From JAJFKB01 sp965230515 (GTDB lineage Bacteria; Pseudomonadota; Gammaproteobacteria; Pseudomonadales; IMCC2047), in contig OZ246007.1 in assembly GCA_965230515.1 (NCBI GenBank), positions 124,001 through 188,000 on the forward strand: DNA of 64,000 nt. The letters are read 5' to 3'. Of the stretch, positions 1-8,484 are shown one piece after another. The position numbers and the translations under genes are program-made. Numbering within the stretch: the stretch's first letter is position 1; every line of letters begins with the position of its first letter. The notes under the pieces are model-generated. The model was not told the origin of the DNA. It saw only the letters and a program-made list of their open reading frames with translations, and ran no database searches.

Positions 1-623
1 ATGCTGCGAATGCATTGCTTAAAAATCTGGAAGAACCGAGCGGTCATTCGAATTTTATTCTGATCTCCAATCAACCGAGTCGGATTTTGCCAACTATTCG
101 AAGTCGTTGCCATAGGTTTGAAGTTGCTCAGCCTGTCAGGAAAGAGGCATCAGAATGGTTGTTGGGAAGGTTGAGCGACGAGCAACAAATAGAACTGCTG
201 CTTGATCTGGCAAATGATGCACCATTAAAAGCGCTTGATATGTCAGAATCAGGATATCTGGAGCAGCGAAAGCTGTTATTTTCAGGTCTGGCAGATATTC
301 AGAGACATACTCGCCAGCCGCTGGATGTTGCCAAACAGTGGCAGGAGATGGAGAGCTTATTTATTGTTAACTGGATGATCGGCTGTCTTTCGGATTGCGT
401 AAAGTTCAAACTGACCGGTGATGAGACGATACTGACCAATAAAGATAACAGCACGTTTTTTTTGGCGATCTTTCAGCAACTGTTGTTGAATGAGCTATAT
501 TTATACATAGATAGGCTGATAGAGTTAAAACAGGCATTGCTCTCGGGCAATAACCCTAATAAACTCCTGATGTTGGAAGATTTATTGATAAACTGGTTGA
601 AATGCAGTTTTCGAACGGGTTAA
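1..623 (+). CDS. holB: DNA polymerase III delta' subunit, C-terminal part (cut by window start)
   Basis: This is the C-terminal part of the delta' subunit of the clamp loader, which opens the beta clamp and loads it onto primed DNA. The frame is already open at base 3 and reads AANALLKNLEEPSG, then the conserved SRC region (IRSRCHRF) that carries the arginine finger acting on the neighbouring ATPase subunit. A TTG at base 15 is internal and not the real start. The last ~150 codons are the poorly conserved helical collar domain. The gene ends 12 bp before pilZ, so it is probably co-transcribed with pilZ and tatD, the usual arrangement in Pseudomonas relatives (established knowledge). Confidence 0.93.
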   Translation, partial: AANALLKNLEEPSGHSNFILISNQPSRILPTIRSRCHRFEVAQPVRKEASEWLLGRLSDEQQIELLLDLANDAPLKALDMSESGYLEQRKLLFSGLADIQRHTRQPLDVAKQWQEMESLFIVNWMIGCLSDCVKFKLTGDETILTNKDNSTFFLAIFQQLLLNELYLYIDRLIELKQALLSGNNPNKLLMLEDLLINWLKCSFRTG

Positions 624-635
624 AGGGTAAGGTTT

Positions 636-983
636 ATGGCTGATGGTGGGCCACGCAACGGCATATTGTCACTAACGATCAAGGATAAAGCGGTGCTTTA
701 TGCCGCCTATATGCCCTACATAAAAAACGGCGGACTGTTTATTCCGACTAATAAGAGATATAAATTGGGCGCGGAAGTATTTATGTTGCTGACGCTTATG
801 GATGAACCTGAAAAACTGCCGGTAGCGGGCAAGGTAGTCTGGGTTACGCCAAGGGGTGCCCAGGGTAGTCGTGCCACTGGCGTTGGTATACAGTTTAATA
901 ACGAAGATGACACCGTAAGAAGCAAGATTGAAAACTATCTGGCAGGATCACTGGAATCGGATCGCCCCACCTATACGTTGTAG
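636..983 (+). CDS. pilZ: Type IV pilus-associated PilZ-domain protein
   Basis: A 115-residue single-domain PilZ protein, the usual length for the pilus-biogenesis type. It reads MADGGPRNGILSLTIKDK, then NGGLFIPTNKRYKLG, then a beta-barrel core ending in GVGIQF. The N-terminal RxxxR and D/NxSxxG motifs that bind cyclic di-GMP are not seen in canonical form. This fits the original PilZ, which helps type IV pilus assembly through partner proteins and binds c-di-GMP poorly (family knowledge). TAAGG lies just before the ATG. It sits between holB and tatD, as in Pseudomonas. No pilus structural genes are in this window. Confidence 0.9.
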   Translation: MADGGPRNGILSLTIKDKAVLYAAYMPYIKNGGLFIPTNKRYKLGAEVFMLLTLMDEPEKLPVAGKVVWVTPRGAQGSRATGVGIQFNNEDDTVRSKIENYLAGSLESDRPTYTL

Positions 984-1034
984 CCACAAGCCGCTTTAAG
1001 AAGTTATTGTTATAGCCATTCCCGAGAAAACAAG

Positions 1035-1823
1035 ATGTTGGTAGATTCCCATTGTCACCTGGATCGGATTGATCTGTCCGATTATCAGGGGGACCTGAAA
1101 GCGGCGATTGATGCAGCGCATCATGCGGGTGTTACCCGAATGCTGTGTGTAGGTATTAACCTGGAGTGTTTTCCTGAAGTATTGAAGATCGCGCAAGTCT
1201 ATTCCTCAGTGGATGCCTCGGTGGGTGTTCATCCGCTCGAGAAACATGATCGGAGCCTGAGCAGTGCGCAGTTGGTTAAGCTTTCGGCACAACCTCAAGT
1301 GGTCGCGATTGGAGAGACGGGGCTTGATTATTATTATGGAAAAGAGCAACGGAAGGAGCAGTTGGACCGTTTTCAAATGCACCTTGAAGCCGCCAAAACC
1401 TGTTCCAAACCAGTGATCATCCACAGTCGTGATGCGAAGCAGGATACTCTGACTTATCTAAAAAACTATGCGGATTTGGACACGGGTGGAGTAATGCACT
1501 GTTTTACCGAGGACTGGGAAATGGCCAGGCATGCATTGGACTTGAATTTCTATATCTCACTGTCCGGTATTGTCACCTTCAAGAATGCCAGGCAGATCAA
1601 AGAAGTGGCAAAACGCGTTCCGATGGATAGGCTGTTGATAGAAACCGACTCACCCTATCTGGCGCCGGTACCCTATCGTGGCAAGGGTAATCAGCCAAAA
1701 TATGTGATTGAAGTGGCCCGGCATATTGCTGAATTACGGGGGCTGAGTCTCGAACAGGTAGCGGAGGCGACAACGCAAAACTACTACCAGCTTTTTCACC
1801 CGAATTCGAAAAGTTTCGCGTAG
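1035..1823 (+). CDS. TatD-family metal-dependent hydrolase / DNase
   Basis: A 262-residue TIM-barrel amidohydrolase of the TatD/YcfH type. The metal-binding set is complete: H6 and H8 in DSHCHLD, E94 in AIGETGLDYYY, H130 in IIHSRD, H155 in MHCFTE and D205 in IETDSPYLAP. Members are cytoplasmic metal-dependent nucleases or hydrolases linked to DNA repair and 3'-end processing, but the physiological substrate of this paralogue is not settled. It is the last gene of the holB-pilZ-tatD run and is convergent with the next gene. A hairpin at about 1829-1858 lies in the short gap between them. Confidence 0.92.
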   Translation: MLVDSHCHLDRIDLSDYQGDLKAAIDAAHHAGVTRMLCVGINLECFPEVLKIAQVYSSVDASVGVHPLEKHDRSLSSAQLVKLSAQPQVVAIGETGLDYYYGKEQRKEQLDRFQMHLEAAKTCSKPVIIHSRDAKQDTLTYLKNYADLDTGGVMHCFTEDWEMARHALDLNFYISLSGIVTFKNARQIKEVAKRVPMDRLLIETDSPYLAPVPYRGKGNQPKYVIEVARHIAELRGLSLEQVAEATTQNYYQLFHPNSKSFA

Positions 1824-1828
1824 TGCTT

Positions 1829-1858
1829 CGGTATTAGACCATTAGTCTTTTAATACCG
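1829..1858. terminator. Hairpin between convergent genes, possible bidirectional terminator
   Basis: CGGTATTA at 1829-1836 pairs with TAATACCG at 1851-1858, and AGAC/GTCT inside lengthens the stem. It spans the stop region of the minus-strand gene and follows the tatD stop by 5 bp. Neither side has a long T-tract, so it is a weak candidate for intrinsic termination. The convergent position is the main support. Confidence 0.3.
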
Positions 1859-2870
1859 GGGTATCCTGTTCAAGGTCAAGTTCTTCTCGAGGAGGATCTT
1901 GCTTGGCGAGTGCACCGGATGATGTTTCTCCCCCCATGATCTCCTCAATAAGCGGGTCGTTTTCCCGCTGCTGCTGTGCAGTTAAACTTTCAAGTGTTTC
2001 ATCTTCCTCCCGCAGCCTTTTCGCGGCCTCTACTTTTGTTTGGGGGCTTGAGCTGCCAGTTGTGCTGTGCCCGGACTCCATAGCGAGTTGAGCAGAACCA
2101 TGCCAGGGTAACAGTCGGTAACTGCCTTGGTCATGGCAGTCGATGAAGGGGTACTTGATGATTTCGAAATAGGGGGAATGATCAAAATCTCTAGGCACAC
2201 AGAGTTTGGGGTTTCGCCGGAACAGTTTCAGGCCCTCTTCATCAGATTGACGCACCAATGGCAGTATTGGAAACTGAATATAATGAAAGGCTTCAGCAAT
2301 CATGGTTGAGCAGACGGTTTTGGTTGGCGGTCCGGCATTATGTTGAAACAGTGTCGAGCGCCAGCGTCTTGGCCACAGCGCCCAGGGAAAAAGGAACCGC
2401 GCGAGATCCAGTATCTGACGAAAATCATAAGCCAATCCAAGGCGGGAAACGGCAAAGTTTATCGCTTGCTGGCTATCCTTATCTAAAAGCCCTCTTGGTC
2501 GGCAAATCCTTAGATGGTCCTCCCGATAACTGCTCAACGGCATAACCACAGTGCCTCGCCCCAGCAGACTTTCTATAACCAATTGTGTGTCAGGATCCCC
2601 TTGGAAGTGATCGGCAACTTTTGCGCGAAATTTAGGGTCCTCTATATCATCGATGCGACCCACATAAAGTGCAGCATGGGTCCAGGAACTTTGAGTAATG
2701 ACACGGATGACATCACTGATCCTTGTACGGCCTTCAACCAACAGTACATCACAGGGTTTTAACTCAAGCCGGATTTTTTCAAAATCGCTGAGAGGCAGAC
2801 CTCGGGGTGATTTTTCCTGGTTTAGCCAGGAAATGATTGGTTTGGTGATGTAGCGATTCAAAATGCCCAT
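1842..2870 (-). CDS. Permuted papain-like (YiiX/NlpC-type) cysteine hydrolase, 342 aa
   Basis: The core matches the circularly permuted papain-like family (YiiX/YaeF, peptidase family C92-like). It has a LKPCDVLLVEG strand, a catalytic-type His in SSWTHAALYVG (H65 from the ATG at 2870), an acidic VIES (E100), and the nucleophile Cys in TKTVCSTMIAEAF (C187). Known relatives are envelope amidases or phospholipid-type acyl hydrolases; the substrate here is unknown. No signal peptide or lipobox is seen. About 70 C-terminal residues are low-complexity and acidic, rich in E and Q. The frame stays open to a TTG at 2939, but the extra 23 residues look non-homologous, so the ATG at 2870 is preferred. 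No strong Shine-Dalgarno sequence is seen for either. Confidence 0.72.
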   Translation of the reverse strand: MGILNRYITKPIISWLNQEKSPRGLPLSDFEKIRLELKPCDVLLVEGRTRISDVIRVITQSSWTHAALYVGRIDDIEDPKFRAKVADHFQGDPDTQLVIESLLGRGTVVMPLSSYREDHLRICRPRGLLDKDSQQAINFAVSRLGLAYDFRQILDLARFLFPWALWPRRWRSTLFQHNAGPPTKTVCSTMIAEAFHYIQFPILPLVRQSDEEGLKLFRRNPKLCVPRDFDHSPYFEIIKYPFIDCHDQGSYRLLPWHGSAQLAMESGHSTTGSSSPQTKVEAAKRLREEDETLESLTAQQQRENDPLIEEIMGGETSSGALAKQDPPREELDLEQDTPVLKD

Positions 2871-2972
2871 GTGATTTAGTTTAGCCGCTTCATTGTTTGA
2901 ATGCTGATTAATATGCCATGACCGCGAGCGGAATACCAAAAGGCGGATTGATCTCTTTCTACCGACGACTGT

Positions 2973-4097
2973 CTAAATTGCTCGAATTCTCTGTAAAGCA
3001 AGCTCAATTTTTTCAAGCGGCGTATAAAAGTGTGGTGAAAACCGGATACCCCCGCCCCGGTGTGCGCAGATAATATTCTCTGACATCAGCGTGGCATGCA
3101 GTTTCTGGTTATCCTGTGTTCGGTGTTTAAACGTGATAATACCGGCTTGCCTGTGGGCTGCAGTTTGGCCGAGCAGTTCAATGTGACTGATTTTGGATAA
3201 TTGTTCGGTGAGGTACTGTACTTTTTCCGTCAAGCGCTGTTCGATTTGCGCCATACCGACCTCCTCGATAAGCGAAAGGCTTGCTTCCAGTGCATAAGTG
3301 CCCAGCATATTTGGGCTACCGCATTCAAAGCGCAATGCGCTATCGGTGGGCTCCCAGTCCAACCGGTCATAATCTCCCTTATGTTTGACCATATGCCAGC
3401 CGAATTGACGAAGGGTTAGTTGATCTCTGATGTCCCTGCGACTGTAAAACAGAGCCAACCCCTCAGGACCAAGCATCCATTTATGACCATCGGCAACCAC
3501 AAAGTCAGCCTGATAAGACTGCACATCAAAGGTGTGTGCACCGATACTTTGAATGGCGTCGATACAGAACAGTACGTTGCGCTCTTTGCAGGCATTTCCC
3601 AGCTGTTGGCAGTCAACCTTTAAGCCACTGGCGTATTGCACGGAGCTGATTGATAACAGTCTGGTATTGCTGTCAAAACAGTCAATAATGGCCTGTTCCG
3701 GAGACTCCGGACCATCCAGGTCGGCGACTTTGACCTGGACGCCCTGGTGAGCCAGAGATTCCCACACAATTCGATTGGAGGGGAACTCCTGGTTGCTGAT
3801 AACCAGGTTGTCACCCGGTTTCCAGTCAATACCGTATGCAATGACGGAAAGTGCTTCAGAGGTGTTTTTCAGCAGCGCAATATCTTCGGCTTGAGGTGCA
3901 TTAATCAGCTTTTGCAACCGCTCACGCAGTCGAGCTTCAACGGTCAGCCAATGGGGGTAGCGTTGCGCGCCCTGCGCAACATTTTCCTGGGCAAAGCGGG
4001 AGACCGCCCGTTTAGTGCGCTCAGGCCAGGGTGAAACAGCAGCATGATTAAGGTAAATCAGATCTTCGTTTTGCGGAAACTCATTTTGCCAACTCAT
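2973..4097 (-). CDS. Class V aminotransferase (cysteine-desulfurase-like PLP enzyme)
   Basis: A 374-residue fold-type I PLP enzyme. LNHAAVSPWP at the N-terminus replaces the LDNAA of true cysteine desulfurases. CIDAIQSIGAHTFD supplies the PLP-ring aspartate (D180), and VADGHKWMLGPEG carries the Schiff-base lysine (K206). The SufS/IscS active-site cysteine loop is not evident, so a role as general sulfur donor for Fe-S assembly is not supported. A selenocysteine-lyase or isopenicillin-epimerase-like aminotransferase is more neutral. GAGGA precedes the ATG by 5-6 bp. It is followed at about 100 bp by the permuted papain-like gene on the same strand, so the two may be co-transcribed. Confidence 0.85.
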   Translation of the reverse strand: MSWQNEFPQNEDLIYLNHAAVSPWPERTKRAVSRFAQENVAQGAQRYPHWLTVEARLRERLQKLINAPQAEDIALLKNTSEALSVIAYGIDWKPGDNLVISNQEFPSNRIVWESLAHQGVQVKVADLDGPESPEQAIIDCFDSNTRLLSISSVQYASGLKVDCQQLGNACKERNVLFCIDAIQSIGAHTFDVQSYQADFVVADGHKWMLGPEGLALFYSRRDIRDQLTLRQFGWHMVKHKGDYDRLDWEPTDSALRFECGSPNMLGTYALEASLSLIEEVGMAQIEQRLTEKVQYLTEQLSKISHIELLGQTAAHRQAGIITFKHRTQDNQKLHATLMSENIICAHRGGGIRFSPHFYTPLEKIELALQRIRAI

Positions 4098-4291
4098 CGG
4101 GTCCTCAAATTTACAGATGCCGGGATATGGGTGTTACACGTTATCAAAATTGCGGTAGAGTTCCTACTCTTATAGGGGTTAAAATGGAGCATCCGCAAAC
4201 CCGTTAATCAGTACTGATGAGTCAGTAGATTCAGGGGGGGGTAAAACTGTATCAACTCAGGATGGCGTTGGTCGTCAAAAAGGAATAAAAA

Positions 4292-7081
4292 ATGGGCTAC
4301 CCAAATATCGTGCCATATCTAAATACCGCCAAATATTTCAGGAATGCAGTGATCGCTGTTGTTTTGTGTAGCAGTGCCGCTCAAGCAGGATATCTGGAGG
4401 ATGCACAGGCCTATTTCGATCAGAAGGATTACAAGTCGGCGATTATTCAGCTTAAAAATGCGTTACAGGAAAATGATCAAAATGGAGAGGCGCGTCTATT
4501 ACTGGGTAAAAGCTATCTTAAAAGCGGTGCCTATGATAGTGCGGAGAAAGAGCTGAGAGCCGCTCTGACTCAGGGCATAGATGATAATCGTGTGATGCTG
4601 CCGCTGGGAATGGCCTTGCTACGAAAAGGCAAAGCTGACCAGGTGTTAGAAACGATTAGTGTTGAACAGCTGGCCAGCCTTGATGACAAAAGTGAGGCGC
4701 TGGCGATTATCGGCCATGCGCACATGGTAAAAAATCAGCCGGATGAAGCAAAAAAGGCATTTGCGGAGGCGCTGAAAAATAGCCGAACACCTTATGCGAT
4801 TCTAGGGCAGGCACGTATAGCGCTATTTGAGGGAGATACTGAAGCTGGTCTAAAGGGAGTCGAGGAAGCATTGAAGGTAAACCCGAATTATACCGAAGCC
4901 CTTTTTACCAAGGCGCAAATTCTGGGTTCCATCGATAAGTATGACGAAGTAGTAGAGGTGTTTGATGGAATTATTGAGGGTGATGCCAAACATGTCGCTG
5001 CAAGAATGGCGCGCGCAGAGGCGCAGGTGAGACTGGGCAAGCTTGATATGGCCCGAAAAGATAGCGAATACGTATTGAGTCTCAACGATATGCAGCCGCA
5101 GGCTAATTTTATGATGGCAAAACTGCAGCTGGATGCGCGGGAATATGAGCAGGCGCAAATGTCTGCCGAAAAAGTGTTACGTGCCATTCCCAATCACCAA
5201 ATGAGTTTCTTTATTCTCGGAACGGCTCATTATGTGCAGGAAAACCTGGAGCAGTCCAAGTTTTATCTGGAAAAGTTTATTGCGGGTCAGCCCGGCCATG
5301 GTGCAGCTTCCAGAATTCTGGGAGCAACCTATCTGAAACTGGGTGATCCGCAGAGCGCTGTGGATTTGATCGAACCGCTGGAAAAGGGCGCCGATAATCA
5401 GGATGCACAGCTGCTTAACGTGTTGGGCAGAGCCTATTTGCAATTGGGAGAAATTGATAAGGGTACTGAAGCATTAACACAGGCCGTGACTTTGGCTCCT
5501 GAATTGGAGGGTGCAAGAACACAGATTGCGCTTGGACAACTTGCGTCAGGAAATACGCGGGAGGCTATCAAGCAGTTAGAGGACAGTCTGGCTCAGGATA
5601 CTCATCAGGGTGTTATGCCAAGAGTGATGTTGATTCTCTCCTATATCAAGGAACGAATGTTTGATGAGGCTTATAAAGCGGTTAATCAGGCGATCACTGA
5701 TAATCCCAAAGCAGGTATTTTCTATAATCTGAAGGGGATGGCGCACGAGGCTCAGCTAAATAATGATGAAGCCAGAGAGTCCTATTCGAAAGCGGTCGAG
5801 GTGGACCCGGAGTATCTGCCCGCGTTGCTGTCCCTTGGCAAACTAAGTGTTTCTGAAGGTGAATTGGAAAAGGCCCGATCCTATTATCAGAGTATTTTGA
5901 AAATAAATGCCAAACATATGCAGGCGCAACTCGCGTTGGCACAGTTGGCGGCGCAAGCGGGAAATGACCGGGAATTCATGAAGCGGACAGAGCAGGCAAA
6001 GAGGAATAATCCAAATGCTTTTGCACCGGTTAATATGCTCGCCACCCACTACCTGCAAAACAAGGAGTTGGACAAAGCACTGAACGAGGCGCTCGGTTAT
6101 CAGGCAGATCATCCGGAAAATCTGGGAGCTAAATCATTGCTGGCAAGGATCTATATGGCCAAAGGTGAGCCACAGCAGGCCAAGTATTATTTGCAGGACG
6201 TAATCGACAACAGTCCAAAAGACATCATACATCGAATGCAGATGGTTCAGATATTGGCATCGGAAGGGCAGATGGAGGATGCTATGGAAAGCGTAGAGCA
6301 TATCCTGACTGTTGATAATGTTTACCTGCCTGCGTTAGCGGCTCGGGTTAAGATTAATATTAGTGATAAGCGTTACATCACAGCGGAAGAACAGATTGAA
6401 GTAATTGCTGCCAGCTATCCGGATTCGCATATTGCGGGACAACTCCGGGGTGATCTGCTTGTTGCACAAATGCAATCTGACAGGGCAGTGGAAGCCTATG
6501 AGCAGGCCTTTGCCATCGCAAAGACCCCATACCTGGTTAATACGCTGGTACGTCTTTATGTGAAAGATGAGAAGCTGGAAAAGGCCGCAGGGAAACTACA
6601 GCAGTATATTGATCAGGTGCCACAGGATGATAATAACCGTTTGCGCCTTGCGACGCTTTATCAACAATTGAAAAAAAATATAGCTGCGATAGCACATTAT
6701 GAGCAACTCAACAAAAAGGTTTCCGGAAATGCCGTGGTGCTGAATAATCTGGCCTGGCTCTACTGGGTGGAAAATGACAGCAGGGCTTTAGATGTGGCAC
6801 GGCAGGCAAACGAGGCAGATCCGGGGCGTGCGGAAATTATTGATACGCTGGGTTGGATAATGTTGCATGAAGGTGACAGGAAGGAGGCGCTGGATAATAT
6901 TCAGCAGGCGGCTTCCAAAGCACCGACTAATCCTGAAATACGGTATCATCTCGCGGTTGCCTTGGACAAAAATAACCAGAAAGAAGCGGCAAAAAAGGAG
7001 CTTACCCGGCTGCTGAGAGATTATGGTGATTTTCCACAAGCCGCCGATGCCAGAGAACTGCTGCAGAGATTAGAAAAGTGA
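4292..7081 (+). CDS. PEP-CTERM-system TPR-repeat protein, PrsT type (copy 1)
   Basis: A 929-residue exported protein built almost entirely of TPR units. Residues 1-32 form a signal peptide ending AQA. The first repeats (AQAYFDQKDYKSAIIQLKN, EARLLLGKSYL, AEKELRAAL) match the N-terminal signature of PrsT, the giant TPR protein encoded beside exosortase/exopolysaccharide loci in PEP-CTERM bacteria (family knowledge). Classical PrsT is a lipoprotein. Here the only early cysteine is in VVLCSS, a poor lipobox, so periplasmic release by signal peptidase I is more likely. AAAGGA lies 6-7 bp before the ATG. A second PrsT-like gene and a PEP-CTERM cargo gene follow on the other strand, with no exosortase in the window. 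Confidence 0.82.
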   Translation: MGYPNIVPYLNTAKYFRNAVIAVVLCSSAAQAGYLEDAQAYFDQKDYKSAIIQLKNALQENDQNGEARLLLGKSYLKSGAYDSAEKELRAALTQGIDDNRVMLPLGMALLRKGKADQVLETISVEQLASLDDKSEALAIIGHAHMVKNQPDEAKKAFAEALKNSRTPYAILGQARIALFEGDTEAGLKGVEEALKVNPNYTEALFTKAQILGSIDKYDEVVEVFDGIIEGDAKHVAARMARAEAQVRLGKLDMARKDSEYVLSLNDMQPQANFMMAKLQLDAREYEQAQMSAEKVLRAIPNHQMSFFILGTAHYVQENLEQSKFYLEKFIAGQPGHGAASRILGATYLKLGDPQSAVDLIEPLEKGADNQDAQLLNVLGRAYLQLGEIDKGTEALTQAVTLAPELEGARTQIALGQLASGNTREAIKQLEDSLAQDTHQGVMPRVMLILSYIKERMFDEAYKAVNQAITDNPKAGIFYNLKGMAHEAQLNNDEARESYSKAVEVDPEYLPALLSLGKLSVSEGELEKARSYYQSILKINAKHMQAQLALAQLAAQAGNDREFMKRTEQAKRNNPNAFAPVNMLATHYLQNKELDKALNEALGYQADHPENLGAKSLLARIYMAKGEPQQAKYYLQDVIDNSPKDIIHRMQMVQILASEGQMEDAMESVEHILTVDNVYLPALAARVKINISDKRYITAEEQIEVIAASYPDSHIAGQLRGDLLVAQMQSDRAVEAYEQAFAIAKTPYLVNTLVRLYVKDEKLEKAAGKLQQYIDQVPQDDNNRLRLATLYQQLKKNIAAIAHYEQLNKKVSGNAVVLNNLAWLYWVENDSRALDVARQANEADPGRAEIIDTLGWIMLHEGDRKEALDNIQQAASKAPTNPEIRYHLAVALDKNNQKEAAKKELTRLLRDYGDFPQAADARELLQRLEK

Positions 7082-7448
7082 TTCGTTTGGGTGCAGAATA
7101 GAGCCTGTCAGATCTGAAACGGTCGAGCGTTGAAGGCTTGGTTCACTGTATCGCCGTCGATGCGGATTAGCGTTTATTTAAATATTTCAGTGAAGCCGAT
7201 TTCCCCAGATCACGCCAGGTTGTATCGATGCAACCTGGATGGGGTGGTGATTTAATAATTGACCCGGTCAAAATCGAGCCCTCCGGTTATTGCGGGAGGG
7301 GATGAGATTCCCGTCTGCGGCCTGTTTGCACCCTTATCAGGCAATGTGAAGTTGACCCGTGAGAACTTTTATTTGAACATAAAAAACCCCGGCGCGGTGG
7401 CCGGGGTTTACAGGAGCGCCCGAAATTACAGGCTGAAACCTTTCTTTC
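7082..7448. other. Intergenic region with hairpins between prsT-like and PEP-CTERM genes
   Basis: 367 bp without a credible gene between two convergent transcripts. It holds an 8-bp perfect stem CCAGGTTG/CAACCTGG (7215-7238) flanked by CCCC and GGGG, a 13-bp palindrome TTGACCCGGTCAA (7259-7271), a CCCTCC/GGAGGG stem near 7278-7300, and the terminator at 7381-7409. An open frame at 7259-7576 runs antisense into the PEP-CTERM gene and has no coding character. Confidence 0.5.
7381..7409 (-). terminator. Rho-independent terminator of the PEP-CTERM gene
   Basis: A perfect 10-bp stem, AAACCCCGGC (7384-7393) with GCCGGGGTTT (7400-7409), closes a 6-nt loop. Read on the minus strand, the stem is followed by a run of T (7381-7386 read in reverse). 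It lies 40 bp past the PEP-CTERM stop codon, in the right place and orientation. Confidence 0.85.
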
Positions 7449-8276
7449 CTATTGTGAAACACGCCGACGCAATAGTAAAAGCCCCAAGCCGAGCAACGCC
7501 GCAGTGGCCGGTGCTGGTACGCCAGGTTCGCAACCCGGAGTGCCTGGTGGGCATCCGGTGCGTCTCTCTACCTTGACCAGGTTTAGTTTGAAGAAGTCTT
7601 CGGCACCACCATAGGGCGTAATGTGCTCATTTGCATTACCAATTAGCCATACATTGGAAAACACTTGGTCATCGTCACCAAGATTCACGGGTGCGGGATT
7701 AAAATTACCGGATTTTCCCCCGTTAGCAAAATATGTATCTATATGGGTCCAATCGTTATTCTGCAACCCGCTGGTCCCTGTTGAACTATAGGAAGTCATC
7801 GGAAGGGGTGTAGCACCACCGGAATTGTCGAACGCCAGAATGCTAGCATCTACCGTTGTATGATCTGGACCCTTCGAAGGCCATTCTCGTGCATACCCAT
7901 TTCCAATCTGAGTAATGGCAACATTTTCAGAAAATTCCAGCAGCAAAAATTCCTCGAAATCATAGTCGCCGATGGCGTGCTCAGGGGAGCCGGTCCCGTT
8001 ACCAGTTTCAATTCCCAATCCACCACCCCACTGAACTAGATTGGAGCGAGCAAAAGGTGAAGAGGCTGAGCCAGACTGGTTGTCAGCTATGGTGTTAGCC
8101 CATGCGGTAATTTTTAAGTTTATACCGTCAACCGTTTTGTTGAAATTGTAATCATTTGGGTCGGACACATAGGAGCCGCCATTGCTGCCAAATTTCCACT
8201 CCACCGCTGCTTGAACGCTGCCCGTCCAAGCGATCACGAATGTGGTGGCTAACAGTATTTTGACCAATTTATTCAT
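7449..8276 (-). CDS. PEP-CTERM sorting-domain surface protein (VPAPA variant)
   Basis: A 275-residue exported protein. It has a signal peptide (residues 1-23, ending SVQA), a Gly/Ser/Asn/Asp-rich body with few charged residues, a GCPPGTPGC linker, and a C-terminal tripartite signal: VPAPA (253-257), a short hydrophobic helix and RRR near the end. This is the recognised PEP-CTERM sorting signal in its VPAPA form. An exosortase cleaves it and the protein goes to the surface or extracellular matrix (family knowledge). ATGs at 8288, 8282 and 8276 compete. The last gives the most compact signal peptide and has GGTGAT upstream. A sigma-54-type promoter lies at 8375-8390 and a strong terminator follows. 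The body's function is unknown. Confidence 0.85.
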   Translation of the reverse strand: MNKLVKILLATTFVIAWTGSVQAAVEWKFGSNGGSYVSDPNDYNFNKTVDGINLKITAWANTIADNQSGSASSPFARSNLVQWGGGLGIETGNGTGSPEHAIGDYDFEEFLLLEFSENVAITQIGNGYAREWPSKGPDHTTVDASILAFDNSGGATPLPMTSYSSTGTSGLQNNDWTHIDTYFANGGKSGNFNPAPVNLGDDDQVFSNVWLIGNANEHITPYGGAEDFFKLNLVKVERRTGCPPGTPGCEPGVPAPATAALLGLGLLLLRRRVSQ

Positions 8277-8374
8277 GTACATCACCATGATCTATTATTA
8301 AAAGTGCTCTTTCTTCGTTCTGTGATGTCAGATTTGCTAACTGGCATCAGGAATATTGATTACTGTTAATTTAA

Positions 8375-8390
8375 TGCAATTTTTTTGCCA
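8375..8390 (-). promoter_or_regulatory. Sigma-54 (RpoN) -24/-12 promoter of the PEP-CTERM gene
   Basis: Read on the minus strand the sequence is TGGCAAAAAAATTGCA. It matches the sigma-54 consensus TGGCACG-N4-TTGCA at the -24 TGGCA and -12 TTGCA blocks with the required GG-to-GC spacing. Predicted transcription start is near 8364, giving an untranslated leader of about 75-90 nt. PEP-CTERM genes in other bacteria are known to be driven by RpoN with the PrsK/PrsR two-component pair, which makes the match more credible. Confidence 0.7.
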
Positions 8391-8484
8391 TATATAAAAT
8401 AACGAATTATATCAATGAGATAAGTGTTTTTGTGCCGTGATTTTTCTGGCTATCAGCAGAAGTTGTAAATAATTCCGACACTGG

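Noticed and set aside
1903..2762. Chain of plus-strand frames opposite the papain-like hydrolase
   Set aside because: They are shadows of a gene with clear catalytic motifs on the minus strand.
7259..7576. 105-codon plus-strand frame
   Set aside because: It runs antisense through the PEP-CTERM tail and the terminator and has no ribosome-binding site or protein-like composition.
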